A stretch of 42,001 nucleotides of DNA from an uncultured Roseburia sp. (lineage in GTDB: Bacteria; Bacillota; Clostridia; Lachnospirales; Lachnospiraceae), in NCBI GenBank assembly GCA_947573605.1, contig CANPGM010000031.1:1-42001 (forward strand). Reading direction: 5' to 3'. Shown piece by piece: positions 16,589-28,895 of this stretch. Positions within the stretch are counted from its first letter, which is position 1. Each line of letters starts with the position of its first letter. The notes beneath the pieces are model-generated. The model saw only the letters and a program-made list of their open reading frames with translations, was not told where the DNA came from and ran no database searches. Made by a program: the position numbers and the translations under genes.

Positions 16589-17788
16589 TTATTGTATTCC
16601 GGAAGACGTCTGGTTTTCTGTTTTTCCATATCTGGAAACAAGACGCTTGATTCGGTCGTAGGGATTCAGCAGATCGCTGATGGACGAGTCGTGATTTAAA
16701 GTGTCAATAATATAGGCGATATATTTACTCATATCGCAGTCAATATAATAGTCTCTTGACAACAGCTCCGGCGACTGATAAGTGAGGTTCGTGGTAACGA
16801 CACGGTAGATGGTGCCGTCGTCTACGGCCCGGTCAAATTTTTCGAGACCGTTCGTAAACAGACCAAAGGTAGCTACCACAAAAATTCGTCTCGCCTTCCG
16901 CTTTTTCAATTCGGTTGCCACGTCAATCATGCTTTCTCCGGAGGAAATCATATCGTCAATGATAATCATATCCTTTCCCTCTACGGAGGTTCCTAAAAAC
17001 TCATGAGCTACGATCGGATTTCGCCCGTCTTCAATGCGGCTGAAATCACGGCGTTTGTAGAACATTCCCATATCCACACCGAGAACAGTTGCGAGATAGA
17101 CGGCCCGATTCGTGCCGCCTTCGTCGGGACTGATAATCATCAAATGATCACTGTCAAATTTTATATCTTTCACATTCTTGCATATGCCTTTGATAAACTG
17201 ATAGGCCGGCTGGACCGTTTCAAAGCCTTTTAACGGAATCGCATTCTGTACGCGGGGATCGTGAGCGTCAAAAGTAATAATATTATCCACGCCCATTGAA
17301 ATAAGCTCCTGCAGTGCAAGGGCGCAGTCAAGAGATTCTCTGGCCGTGCGCTTATGCTGGCGGCCCTCATATAAAAACGGTATGATTACGGTAATACGTC
17401 TGGCCTTGCCCCCTACTGCGGCGATAATGCGCTTTAAATCACTGAAATGGTCGTCCGGGGACATATGGTTGATATTGCCGCAGACACTGTAAGTCAGGCT
17501 GTAATTTGTTACGTCCACCATCAGATACAGGTCATAACCACGAACGGATTCTTTGATCACTCCTTTGGCTTCACCGGTTCCGAAGCGCGGAACGGCGGTG
17601 GAAATAATGAATGAATCGCGCCGATAATCCTTAAAAGCGGCATCGTTTTGGTGTTCCAGCTCTCTTTTGGCTCTCCAGCCGACTAAAAATTGATCGACCT
17701 TTTCACCAAGTTTTTTACAACTATCGAGCGGAATCAGACCAAGTGTACCGTCAGGAACCGTTTCCAGAATTCTTTCATCGTTTGGCAT
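16589..17788 (-). CDS. Ribose-phosphate pyrophosphokinase, long divergent form
   Basis: The 399-residue product has the PRPP-binding loop IIIDDMISSGESM and a KRRDFSR loop typical of PRPP synthetases, which make phosphoribosyl pyrophosphate from ribose 5-phosphate and ATP for nucleotide, His and Trp synthesis. It is about 80 residues longer than the standard enzyme. The ATP-site segment usually reading DLHAxQIQGFF is FDAHDPRVQNAIP, and ARQDRK is RQHKR, so this is a distinct subfamily and may be a second copy. GGAGG lies inside the longest frame and places the start at 17788, not 17803. It is 34 bases downstream of the DnaI-type gene on the same strand. Confidence 0.82.
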   Translation of the reverse strand: MPNDERILETVPDGTLGLIPLDSCKKLGEKVDQFLVGWRAKRELEHQNDAAFKDYRRDSFIISTAVPRFGTGEAKGVIKESVRGYDLYLMVDVTNYSLTYSVCGNINHMSPDDHFSDLKRIIAAVGGKARRITVIIPFLYEGRQHKRTARESLDCALALQELISMGVDNIITFDAHDPRVQNAIPLKGFETVQPAYQFIKGICKNVKDIKFDSDHLMIISPDEGGTNRAVYLATVLGVDMGMFYKRRDFSRIEDGRNPIVAHEFLGTSVEGKDMIIIDDMISSGESMIDVATELKKRKARRIFVVATFGLFTNGLEKFDRAVDDGTIYRVVTTNLTYQSPELLSRDYYIDCDMSKYIAYIIDTLNHDSSISDLLNPYDRIKRLVSRYGKTENQTSSGIQ

Positions 17789-17822
17789 TTGAGGGTCCTC
17801 CATAATATAATAGATAAATAAA

Positions 17823-18803
17823 TTAATGCATCCGTTTTTTCATACGAATATCGTCTCCGAAGAGCTTAATGATCGTATAACTGCTTGAAATGCGCGACAG
17901 TACCCGTTCGGAGTAAATGTCTGCGATCTGGCTCATATTCAGATTCGTAGAGATAATCGTGGACTTTTTTCGCAGCATTCGTTCATTTAAACAGAGAAAG
18001 AGCTGCGAGGTAGTAAACGAGTTGGCAAGTTCCGTACCGAGATCGTCGATAATCAACAGATCGCAGTCAAAAATATTCCGGTGCGAAGCTATTGCCTGCC
18101 GTTCCTTATCAAAAATACCTTTTCCCAGCATTTCAAATAACTGAAATGCCGTAAAATAAATCACAGAGTGGCCGGTGTCTAAAAGTTCTTTTGCCACACA
18201 GTTGGATAAAAACGTTTTTCCGGTTCCGGTATCTCCATAGAAACAGAGATTGGAGAAAATGCGGTCGAAATCAGCGGCAAAGTTCTTACAGAGCCGGTAA
18301 GCCGCTTTAGCTGTTTCAAGCGAAGTCATCCCCGTCGCCGGATTAAGGGTCGTGTCGGAATAATATTCAAAAGAAAACGTATCGAAGTTTTCCGACGCAA
18401 GAATTTCCTTTAAATTGGAACGGGTATAAACCGTATCTATCATGCGCTGCGTCAGGCAATGACAACGAGCGCCGTTTTGATAACCGGTGTCCCTGCAGTC
18501 GGGGCAGGTGTAAACCGGTTCGAAATAATCCGCAGGATATCCGAGTTCCTCTAATAGTTGTCCCCGTTTTTTGCGGAGAGAGGAAAGCTCTGCTTTCAGG
18601 TCTTTTAAGGCGCCGTCTTCACCGTCGAGAAGTCTTCGCGCGGATGCGACGGAGTATTCTGCAATGGAACGGTCGATCTCCTTTAAGGAAGGAGCCTCCT
18701 CGTAGGCCTTTTTTTTGCGGGTGTCGAGCAGGCGTTTGTTTTCTAACTGCCTTGCGTCATATTCACGTAAAATCTCATCATATTGAGAATTGCTTAAAGG
18801 CAT
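17823..18803 (-). CDS. DnaC/DnaI-type replicative helicase loader
   Basis: This 326-residue AAA+ ATPase loads the replicative helicase. The N-terminal 95 residues are a predicted coiled coil. A zinc-finger set, C100, C103, C114 and C116, follows, as in Bacillus DnaI. Walker A is GDTGTGKT (190-197), Walker B is LLIIDDLG, and the arginine sensor region is SERVLSRIS. Its start overlaps the end of the DnaD gene by 10 bases, so the two are co-translated. The pairing DnaD-DnaI matches primosome assembly in Firmicutes (DnaA, DnaD, DnaB, DnaI, helicase). Confidence 0.92.
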   Translation of the reverse strand: MPLSNSQYDEILREYDARQLENKRLLDTRKKKAYEEAPSLKEIDRSIAEYSVASARRLLDGEDGALKDLKAELSSLRKKRGQLLEELGYPADYFEPVYTCPDCRDTGYQNGARCHCLTQRMIDTVYTRSNLKEILASENFDTFSFEYYSDTTLNPATGMTSLETAKAAYRLCKNFAADFDRIFSNLCFYGDTGTGKTFLSNCVAKELLDTGHSVIYFTAFQLFEMLGKGIFDKERQAIASHRNIFDCDLLIIDDLGTELANSFTTSQLFLCLNERMLRKKSTIISTNLNMSQIADIYSERVLSRISSSYTIIKLFGDDIRMKKRMH

Positions 18804-19900
18804 GTAGGTTCCTCCCGAAGCTTTTGTAACGATGTGGTTAAAAGCATTTTTTCCATCTGGTCATAATCATAGGAACGCTGATCAAAGTTGTTAAATTTAT
18901 TTTTGGAAACATTCCGCGCTCCGGCTGCGGAAGTTTTCTTTTTTTTCTGAAAGGCATCGTCCGATTTTGCGGCGTCTTCAAGCGTTTTGACCTGGTTTTT
19001 CTTCCAGTTGCTTAAAATGGTATCCGTATATTCAAAACTGGGCTGATGGATGGAAGAAAGGGTTCTTTCACATGCAGCGGCAATCATTTCAAGGGAAAAC
19101 CCGTATTCGGACTTCCATTTTTCAATAAACGCCGTTTCGGAGGTAACCAGGCTGCGCCCGGTGATTCCCATCGCTTTCATAACGACAAAGCAGGATTTGC
19201 TGTACTGTCCGGCAGCCGCCTTTGCCTGTTCTACTGTTTGGATTTGTTCGGCTGCCCAGGCAAGCGCCACTTTGTCTATGTATCGAATGCTCTTGTGCCC
19301 TTTGCTGACACAGTGTTCAATCAGGTATTCAATTAATTCCGCTGAAAACTTCAGGCCGTCGTACCAGTATAAGATAAGGTTTAAGTCGGTCGGAGTCAGC
19401 ATTCTGCCCAGATACCGTTCCGTAATAAACAAAAGTTCGGCAATTGTTTCCTGTTCCCGGAACTGCCTGATATCGTCGGCGGAATAAGCTTTTTTTTCTG
19501 CGGCTGCGTCTTTTTTTGGCGGCGGGGCCGTATCTTTCTTTGCAGGCGCGGATTCGGCGGTTCCGGTATTCTGCGGCTGCACAGGTACGCCTGCCTTTTT
19601 CGAATGCGTATCCAGCAAATGAATGCCGTTTAGATTCTCGCTCTCGTCATAATCAAGACGGAGAAGCTGCATTCGTTCCCAGTAGCTTAACGCACGTTTG
19701 ACATCTTTTTCCGTATGTTCGAACTTGTCCGCAATGGCGGAAAGAGAAAAAACGGAATCCGGTGCGTTTAACTGGCGCAAAAGGTATAAATAGATTTTGA
19801 CAAATTCGCCGTTTGCGTCGGACATATATTCATCGATAAAAATATTGGAGACGCTGGTAGCGGACATATGACGGTCGCTGTACAGGTTAATGTTTGCCAT
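18794..19900 (-). CDS. DnaD-domain replication initiation protein
   Basis: This 368-residue protein has an N-terminal winged-helix domain (about 1-100, EFVKIYLYLLRQLNAP), a low-complexity Ala/Pro/Lys linker (about 110-140), and two DnaD-like helical domains ending in the family YxxxI-type motif FEYTDTILSNWKK. It should act in primosome assembly at origins or restart sites. The start at 19900 gives MANINLYSD; an in-frame ATG at 19912 directly abuts the AAAGGA site and is unlikely. The leader AGAAAGGAATGGTTAT nearly matches those of murC and the ABC ATPase. Helicase loader and PRPP synthetase genes follow in the same direction. Confidence 0.88.
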   Translation of the reverse strand: MANINLYSDRHMSATSVSNIFIDEYMSDANGEFVKIYLYLLRQLNAPDSVFSLSAIADKFEHTEKDVKRALSYWERMQLLRLDYDESENLNGIHLLDTHSKKAGVPVQPQNTGTAESAPAKKDTAPPPKKDAAAEKKAYSADDIRQFREQETIAELLFITERYLGRMLTPTDLNLILYWYDGLKFSAELIEYLIEHCVSKGHKSIRYIDKVALAWAAEQIQTVEQAKAAAGQYSKSCFVVMKAMGITGRSLVTSETAFIEKWKSEYGFSLEMIAAACERTLSSIHQPSFEYTDTILSNWKKNQVKTLEDAAKSDDAFQKKKKTSAAGARNVSKNKFNNFDQRSYDYDQMEKMLLTTSLQKLREEPTCL

Positions 19901-19957
19901 AAGGATAACCATTCCTTTCTCATTTTACCCGAAGGCTGATTGCCGTTCGGACGGCTA

Positions 19958-19986
19958 ATTTTAGGATAATTCCTTAATCTGTTCAA
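19958..19986 (-). promoter_or_regulatory. Sigma-A-type promoter for the dnaD operon
   Basis: On the minus strand, TTGAAC (19986-19981), a 17-base spacer and TAAAAT (19963-19958). A small hairpin, GCCGT-CCGA-ACGGC, follows in the leader. Confidence 0.65.
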
Positions 19987-20152
19987 GATTATTGCACAGG
20001 AATTTTGAAAAGAGAAGAGGAATTTCAACGGCTGCGCCGGGCGAAAGCGGGGGCGTCCGTAAGTGGAAACTGTGGAAAACGGGGAACGACATATCCAAAT
20101 AAACGGAAAATCATGGTAAAACATGCGATTTGGCGGAACCGTTTACCCGCTA

Positions 20153-20200
20153 TAAAAATCCACATTCAAAGCCTTGTTTTCCTCCGAATTGAATGTGGAT
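20153..20200 (-). terminator. Rho-independent terminator of murC
   Basis: A perfect 12-base-pair inverted repeat (20200-20189 with 20169-20158), a 19-base loop and a minus-strand TTTTTAT tail lie just past the murC stop. The loop is longer than usual. Its outer arm overlaps a DnaA box. Confidence 0.65.
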
Positions 20201-20211
20201 AATGTGGATAA
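20194..20211 (-). promoter_or_regulatory. Two abutting perfect DnaA boxes
   Basis: On the minus strand TTATCCACA occurs at 20211-20203 and again at 20202-20194, both exact matches to the consensus DnaA box. A third, TTTTCCACA, lies at 20079-20071 (fits TTWTNCACA), and two weaker copies are nearby. The cluster lies between murC and the dnaD promoter. It could titrate DnaA or let it regulate dnaD-dnaI. Confidence 0.55.
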
Positions 20212-20212
20212 C

Positions 20213-21592
20213 TTATTTTCCAAGAAGCATGTCGCCGACAGTAACAATATTTCCGGCTCCCATAGTTATCAACAGATCGCCGTTTATACAATTTTTTAAT
20301 AAATATTCTTTTATTTCTTCAAAAGTGGGGAAGTAGTGACAGTCAATTCCCGCTTCCTTTAGCTTTTTTAAGACATCTAAGGAACTGACGCCGTATGTAT
20401 TTTTTTCCCTGGCAGCATAGATATCCGCAAGGACAACGATGTCCGCCATTGATAAGGCGTTCGCCAGTTCGTCTAAAAACAGCTTTGTCCTTGAGTAGGT
20501 ATGCGGTTGGAAGACAAGCACGAGGCGTTTGTGCGGACAGATTTTCGCCGCCGTTAAAGTTGCCCGGATTTCGGTCGGGTGATGCGCATAGTCATCTACG
20601 ATTGTAATTCCATTTGCTGTGCCTTTGTATTCAAAACGCCGGTCGGCTCCGGCAAAAGAGTCGATGCCTGCGGCTGTTTCTTCTGCGGAAAGACCGAGTT
20701 CTCCTGCTAACGCGGCAACGGAAAGAGCATTGGAAACATTATGAATGCCAGGAACATTTAAGGTAATCTCCGTCAGCCTTGTTTTGCCGTGCATAACGGT
20801 AAAGGAGGCGCATGCCTTGTCGTTGAAACAAATATCGGCCGGATAATAATCGCAGGCGTCCGTAAGGCCGAACGTAACGATTTTTGCAGATGTCTGCGAT
20901 ACGATTTCCGGATAATGTTCAATTTCACCGTTTATTATAATTACGCCGTCCTCTTTCGTATTTCCGGCGAAACGGCAAAACGAGCTGCGAATTTCTTCCA
21001 GATTTTTGAAAAAATCCAGATGTTCCGCTTCTATATTTAATATGATGCTGTATTTCGGACGGAAATTTAAAAAACTGTTTGTATATTCGCATGCTTCCGT
21101 AACAAAGAGATCGGATTTGCCGACCCGGAGGTTTCCGTGAATGGATTTTAAAATGCCGCCTACCGTTACCGTCGGATCACATCCCGCCTGCAGCAAAAGC
21201 TGACTTACCATAGACGTGGTAGTAGTTTTTCCGTGTGTTCCGGATACCGCTATGGAACGATTGTAATTGTCCATAATCTGTCCGAGCAGCTCGGCGCGGC
21301 TTAACATCGGAATGTTTACTTCTTTTGCGCGGACAAATTCAGGATTGTCTTCATGAATCGCCGCTGTGTATACGACAAGGTCAATACCGTCAATAATATT
21401 GGAAGCGCTCTGGCCGTAGAAGATACGAATTCCTAACTGCTCTAAATGGTGCGTAAGGCCGGATTCAACGGAATCCGAACCGGAAACGGTAAAATGCGCG
21501 TCGTTCAGAATTTCTGCGAGGCCGCTCATACTGACGCCTCCGATACCGATAAAATGGATATGTATGGGCTGACTAAAATTAATCTGATACAT
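20213..21592 (-). CDS. murC: UDP-N-acetylmuramate--L-alanine ligase
   Basis: MurC adds L-alanine to UDP-MurNAc, the first step of the peptidoglycan stem peptide, in the cytoplasm. The 459-residue product has the N-terminal nucleotide-binding segment HFIGIGGVSMSGLAEIL, the Mur-ligase P-loop GTHGKTTTTSM (about 113-123), and the DDYAHHPTEI motif typical of MurC. Length is normal. The start at 21592 gives MYQINFS; an in-frame ATG at 21607 is only one base from the AGAAAGG site. It has its own promoter and terminator and appears to be a single-gene unit. The leader shares an exact 16-mer with the ABC ATPase gene. Confidence 0.96.
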   Translation of the reverse strand: MYQINFSQPIHIHFIGIGGVSMSGLAEILNDAHFTVSGSDSVESGLTHHLEQLGIRIFYGQSASNIIDGIDLVVYTAAIHEDNPEFVRAKEVNIPMLSRAELLGQIMDNYNRSIAVSGTHGKTTTTSMVSQLLLQAGCDPTVTVGGILKSIHGNLRVGKSDLFVTEACEYTNSFLNFRPKYSIILNIEAEHLDFFKNLEEIRSSFCRFAGNTKEDGVIIINGEIEHYPEIVSQTSAKIVTFGLTDACDYYPADICFNDKACASFTVMHGKTRLTEITLNVPGIHNVSNALSVAALAGELGLSAEETAAGIDSFAGADRRFEYKGTANGITIVDDYAHHPTEIRATLTAAKICPHKRLVLVFQPHTYSRTKLFLDELANALSMADIVVLADIYAAREKNTYGVSSLDVLKKLKEAGIDCHYFPTFEEIKEYLLKNCINGDLLITMGAGNIVTVGDMLLGK

Positions 21593-21637
21593 TTTTCTGA
21601 TAACCATGCCTTTCTTTTTGTCTGTTCCGTAATACTA

Positions 21638-21665
21638 ATTATAACCGTACTTCGGGAATTTGCAA
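21638..21665 (-). promoter_or_regulatory. Sigma-A-type promoter for murC
   Basis: On the minus strand TTGCAA (21665-21660), a 16-base spacer and a perfect TATAAT (21643-21638). The leader to the murC ATG is about 40 bases. Confidence 0.65.
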
Positions 21666-22013
21666 ATTTTTTTCAAAATCCTGCCGCAGCGAAGGGGCCA
21701 AAATCCGGAAGATATAAGGATAGGGGCGTTGATATAAGCCTGCCCGCGTTGTTTTGATGATATGACACAATTCGATTATATAAAACATGTTTTGCATATT
21801 ATGTCGGAAATCGGGAAAAATGTCCGGAAATATTCGGCGGGTTTATATTTTTTTCTCCGAAGAAAAGAATTGATTTGTATAAATAGCCAAAAAACAGGAA
21901 AAATGTCGGAAAATATTGTTAAAAATGATGTACAATAGACAAGTAGTGTGTTATACTACATGATATACAGTAAGATTACTATATAGACTGAAAAGTGACG
22001 AGAGGTGATTGAC
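21666..22013. other. Intergenic region upstream of glgC
   Basis: This AT-rich stretch separates divergent murC and glgC. It contains an imperfect palindrome, GTAGTGTGTTATACTAC (21943-21959), overlapping a TATACT that could be the glgC -10. I find no well-spaced -35. No gene is supported here. Confidence 0.4.
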
Positions 22014-23288
22014 GTGATTCGAAAAGAGATGATAGCAATGCTATTGGCAGGAGGGCAGGGAAGCCGCCTGGGCGTACTGACCGCACGCGTTGCCAAACCG
22101 GCTGTCGCATTCGGCGGGAAGTACCGGATTATTGATTTTCCGCTCAGTAACTGTATTAATTCGGGGATTGATACGGTGGGCGTATTGACGCAGTATCAGC
22201 CGCTGCGATTAAATACGCATATCGGGATCGGAATACCGTGGGATTTGGACCGCAACAACGGCGGCGTTACCGTACTTCCGCCGTATGAAAAAAGCGACAA
22301 CAGTGAGTGGTATACCGGTACGGCAAATGCGATTTATCAGAACATGAATTATATGGAGCAGTACCATCCCGAATATGTTCTGATTTTATCCGGAGACCAT
22401 ATCTACAAAATGGACTATGAAGTAATGCTCGATTTTCATAAGGAGAATCAGGCGGACGTAACGATTGCAACAATGCCGGTTTCTATGGAAGAGGCGAGCC
22501 GGTTCGGTATCGTGATTGCGGACGAAGAAAAGAAAATTCTGGAATTTGAAGAAAAGCCGGAACATCCGAGAAGCAATCTTGCGTCGATGGGAATTTATAT
22601 TTTTAGCTGGAAGGTATTAAAAGAAGCGCTGATTGCAATGAAGGATCAGAAAAGCTGCGATTTTGGCAAGCACATCATTCCGTACTGCCATGAAGGGGGA
22701 AAGCGGCTTTTTGCTTATGAATATAACGGTTATTGGAAGGATGTCGGGACGCTTGGCTCTTACTGGGAAGCGAATATGGAGCTGATTGACCTGATTCCCG
22801 AATTTAATCTCTATGAGGAATACTGGAAGATTTATACGAAGAGCGACATCATTGAGCCGCAGTATCTTTCGTCGGAATCCGTTGTGGAAAGGAGCATTAT
22901 TGGGGAAGGCTCCGAGATTCTTGGCGAAGTTCACAGTTCTGTTTTAGGAGCGGGAGTTTCCATTGGGAAAGGAAGCGTGGTAAGGGATTCCATCATTATG
23001 AAGGGAACCTGTATTGGGGAAAACGTTATGATTGATAAGGCGATTGTTGCCGAGAACTGCGTGATTGGGGATCGCGTCAGGATCGGCGTGGGGGAAGAAG
23101 CGCCGAATCAATTTAATGAGAAGGTTTACGCCTTCGGACTTGTTACAATCGGGGAGGATTCCGTTATTCCGTCCGATGTGTCGATCGGAAAGAATACGGC
23201 GGTATCCGGCGTGACGACGAAGGAGGACTATCCGACCGGAACGCTTTTTAGCGGTGAAGTAATTATTAAGGCAGGTGATGCGGAATGA
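22014..23288 (+). CDS. glgC: Glucose-1-phosphate adenylyltransferase, catalytic subunit
   Basis: This enzyme makes ADP-glucose from ATP and glucose 1-phosphate, the committed step of glycogen synthesis. The 424-residue product has the nucleotide loop [11 protein letters not shown] (about 9-19), the FPLSNCINS block, the catalytic [10 protein letters not shown] motif and a C-terminal left-handed beta-helix of hexapeptide repeats. GAGAGG at 22000-22005 places the start at GTG 22014 rather than GTG 22005. Its stop overlaps the glgD start (ATGA), so the two subunits are probably made in a fixed ratio. Confidence 0.95.
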   Translation: MIRKEMIAMLLAGGQGSRLGVLTARVAKPAVAFGGKYRIIDFPLSNCINSGIDTVGVLTQYQPLRLNTHIGIGIPWDLDRNNGGVTVLPPYEKSDNSEWYTGTANAIYQNMNYMEQYHPEYVLILSGDHIYKMDYEVMLDFHKENQADVTIATMPVSMEEASRFGIVIADEEKKILEFEEKPEHPRSNLASMGIYIFSWKVLKEALIAMKDQKSCDFGKHIIPYCHEGGKRLFAYEYNGYWKDVGTLGSYWEANMELIDLIPEFNLYEEYWKIYTKSDIIEPQYLSSESVVERSIIGEGSEILGEVHSSVLGAGVSIGKGSVVRDSIIMKGTCIGENVMIDKAIVAENCVIGDRVRIGVGEEAPNQFNEKVYAFGLVTIGEDSVIPSDVSIGKNTAVSGVTTKEDYPTGTLFSGEVIIKAGDAE

Positions 23289-24403
23289 AGGCAGTAGGGA
23301 TTATTTTAGCCGGCGGGAATAACAGCCGGATGCAGGAATTATCCAATAAAAGGGCAATTGCGGCAATGCCGGTCGGCGGAAGCTACCGCAGCATCGATTT
23401 TGCACTCAGCAATATGAGTAATTCTCATATACAGACAGTCGCTGTATTGACGCAGTACAGTGCGAGATCTTTAAACGAGCATTTAAGTTCTTCGAAATGG
23501 TGGGACTTCGGAAGAAAGCAGGGCGGACTGTATGTGTTTAATCCGACGGTAACCGTGGACAATAGCTGGTGGTACCGCGGAACGGCAGACGCTATGTATC
23601 AGAATATCAACTTTTTAAAGAGACGTCATGAGCCGTATGTGATTATCAGCAGCGGCGACTGCGTTTATAAATTGGACTTTAATGAGGTTTTGGACTATCA
23701 CATATCCAAAAAAGCGGACATTACCGTTGTATGTAAGGATATGGAACCGGGAATCGACGTCAGCCGTTACGGCGTGATTCGTATGAACGAGGATGCGCGT
23801 GTTGTAGAATTTGAGGAAAAGCCGATGGTTTCGCATTCCAATACGATTTCTGCCGGAATCTATATTGTACGGAGAAGACAGTTAATTGAAATGCTTGAGC
23901 GCAGCGCAGACGAGGACCGATGGGACTTTGTAACGGATATTTTAATCCGCTATAAGAATATGAAACGAATTTTCGGCTATAAGATGAAGGAATACTGGAG
24001 CAATATCGCTTCCGTAGATTCTTATTATCAGACGAATATGGATTTCTTAAAGCCGGAGGTGAGAAGATACTTTTTCCGTGAGGAGCCGACGATTTATTCT
24101 AAGGTTGATGATTTGCCGCCCGCAAAGTACAACGCGGGATCCGATGTACGCAACAGCCTGATTGCAAGCGGATGCATTATTAACAGTAAGGTTGAAAACT
24201 CCGTTTTATTTAAAAAGGTTTTTGTCGGCAAAAACTGTGTGATTAAAAATTCTGTAATTTTAAATGATGTGTATATCGGGGACAACACACATATTGAAAA
24301 TTGCATTGTAGAAAGCCGTGATACGTTAAAGGCGAATACTTATTATTGCGGTGAAAATGAAATTAAAGTAGTTTACGAAAATAATGAAAGGTATGTATTA
24401 TAA
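23285..24403 (+). CDS. glgD: Glucose-1-phosphate adenylyltransferase, GlgD regulatory subunit
   Basis: This 372-residue partner of GlgC is found in Firmicutes that use a GlgC/GlgD heterotetramer. The nucleotide loop is degenerate ([11 protein letters not shown] in place of GGQGSRL), and the catalytic block reads [11 protein letters not shown], consistent with a subunit that modulates activity instead of catalysing. The C-terminal beta-helix is present. It overlaps glgC by 4 bases and is followed 25 bases later by spoVG. Starch synthase and branching enzyme genes are not in the window. Confidence 0.92.
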   Translation: MKAVGIILAGGNNSRMQELSNKRAIAAMPVGGSYRSIDFALSNMSNSHIQTVAVLTQYSARSLNEHLSSSKWWDFGRKQGGLYVFNPTVTVDNSWWYRGTADAMYQNINFLKRRHEPYVIISSGDCVYKLDFNEVLDYHISKKADITVVCKDMEPGIDVSRYGVIRMNEDARVVEFEEKPMVSHSNTISAGIYIVRRRQLIEMLERSADEDRWDFVTDILIRYKNMKRIFGYKMKEYWSNIASVDSYYQTNMDFLKPEVRRYFFREEPTIYSKVDDLPPAKYNAGSDVRNSLIASGCIINSKVENSVLFKKVFVGKNCVIKNSVILNDVYIGDNTHIENCIVESRDTLKANTYYCGENEIKVVYENNERYVL

Positions 24404-24428
24404 GTCGCTAAGGGGGAGGACAAAAGCT

Positions 24429-24698
24429 ATGCAGATTACAGATGTGAGAATCAGAAAGGTGGAAAAAGAAGGTAAAATGAAAGCAGTCGTTTCCATTACA
24501 ATTGATGAGGAGTTCGTTGTACACGACATCAAGATTATTGAAGGCGAGAAGGGGCTGTTTATCGCAATGCCGAGCAGGAAAGCGGCGGACGGGGAGTACC
24601 GCGATATTGCACATCCGATTAACTCCGGAACGAGAGACCGTATTCAAACACTGATTCTGGATAAGTATTGGGAAACGCTTGAGACTGCAGCGGATTAA
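24429..24698 (+). CDS. spoVG: SpoVG regulatory RNA/DNA-binding protein
   Basis: The 89-residue product begins [12 protein letters not shown] and contains the family core [16 protein letters not shown] followed by [10 protein letters not shown], which is diagnostic of SpoVG. In Bacillus it affects septation at sporulation; in Staphylococcus and Listeria it binds nucleic acid and regulates many genes. GGGGAGG at 24411-24417 fixes the start. The position directly behind glgCD suggests a shared transcript, which would link glycogen synthesis and sporulation timing; this link is inference. A strong bidirectional terminator follows. Confidence 0.95.
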   Translation: MQITDVRIRKVEKEGKMKAVVSITIDEEFVVHDIKIIEGEKGLFIAMPSRKAADGEYRDIAHPINSGTRDRIQTLILDKYWETLETAAD

Positions 24699-24733
24699 TC
24701 CGCCGGAATACTCTGCTGGAATAATCCGCATGG

Positions 24734-24790
24734 AAAAAAAGAGACATAAAACCGGAGCATGGGAGAGCTTTTGGTTTTATGTCTTTTTTT
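24734..24790. terminator. Bidirectional rho-independent terminator
   Basis: AGACATAAAACC pairs with GGTTTTATGTCT (24742-24753 with 24773-24784), flanked by an A run on the left and seven T on the right. It separates the convergent spoVG and AraC genes. Confidence 0.88.
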
Positions 24791-24792
24791 GG

Positions 24793-25674
24793 TTATAAAT
24801 TGGACATACCGTCGCGCCGGGGGCCCTGTTTTCGGTATTCGGAAGGGGATACCCCCTTTTGTTTTTTAAAAAGCCTGCTGAAATAAAGCGGGTTGTCATA
24901 TCCGACAATGGCTCCGATTTCCGTTACGGAACACGAGGTCGTTTCTAACAGCATTTGTGCATTGGCAATTCGTAAGGATACCAGATACTGCATAGGTGTT
25001 GTATCTGTATACTGTCTGAAATTGCGAATAAACCAGCTTACGCTCATGCCTCTTTGGGCGGCGTATTTTTCTATGCTGATTTCTTTGTTATAGTTGTCGT
25101 TAAAATATTGAATGGCGGCTTCCATTTCCGCATCCAAATATTCGTTTCTAAGTTTCTGTTTGGTGCTTAGCCTGCGTTGTATGACGATGAAAAGATGACG
25201 CAGCAGCAGGGAAAGCATTTCTTCGTAGTGGTCCTGACATCGCTGAAGCTCGCGGATCATTCGTTTGAAAAGATTCGTAAATTCAAGCGAAGTTCCGGTC
25301 TTAAGCACCCGCATCTCATTTGTAATGCCGTAGCTTTTCAAAAGCTGCCTGACGTTTTTGCCGGTAAAGTGAACCCAGTAAACTTCCGCCTGTTCGCTGC
25401 CGTAGTAGACGTATCGCTGCGGTTCCTTCGGGCGGTAAATTACCATATGTCCGGCTGTTACGACAGTATCTTTTTCTTTTCCGTCAAAATAAAAATGCGT
25501 CTTTCCGGAAGCGACATACAGAAGCTGGAAATCGATTCTGCCCTTCGGACGATGGGTGGGGAGCTTCGGACGCGTGTAAAGGCGGTAGGTTCCGCAACTG
25601 CCGACAATCAGCGGTTTGCTTTTGTCCATAAAATCTATGAGGGAATTGTTCAAATAGGCGGAATTGGTATACAT
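24793..25674 (-). CDS. AraC-family regulator of the beta-galactosidase operon
   Basis: The 293-residue protein has an N-terminal cupin-like sugar-sensing domain (about 20-150, with KGRIDFQLLYVASGK) and a C-terminal pair of helix-turn-helix motifs (about 190-288), ending in the AraC signature IVGYDNPLYFSRLFKKQKGVSPSEYRK. It is transcribed away from the GH2 beta-galactosidase gene, and their promoters lie back to back. It is therefore the likely activator responding to the galactoside. GAAAGGAG precedes the ATG. Confidence 0.92.
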   Translation of the reverse strand: MYTNSAYLNNSLIDFMDKSKPLIVGSCGTYRLYTRPKLPTHRPKGRIDFQLLYVASGKTHFYFDGKEKDTVVTAGHMVIYRPKEPQRYVYYGSEQAEVYWVHFTGKNVRQLLKSYGITNEMRVLKTGTSLEFTNLFKRMIRELQRCQDHYEEMLSLLLRHLFIVIQRRLSTKQKLRNEYLDAEMEAAIQYFNDNYNKEISIEKYAAQRGMSVSWFIRNFRQYTDTTPMQYLVSLRIANAQMLLETTSCSVTEIGAIVGYDNPLYFSRLFKKQKGVSPSEYRKQGPRRDGMSNL

Positions 25675-25704
25675 GAAAATGCCTGCTCCTTTCTTTTTTT
25701 ATCA

Positions 25705-28881
<3,177 letters not shown>

Positions 28882-28895
28882 GAACAGGGGGTCTT

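Noticed and set aside
20150-20211. A replication origin at the DnaA boxes
   Set aside because: There is no dnaA or dnaN next to it, no DNA-unwinding element stands out, and only a few boxes are present; titration or regulation is more likely.
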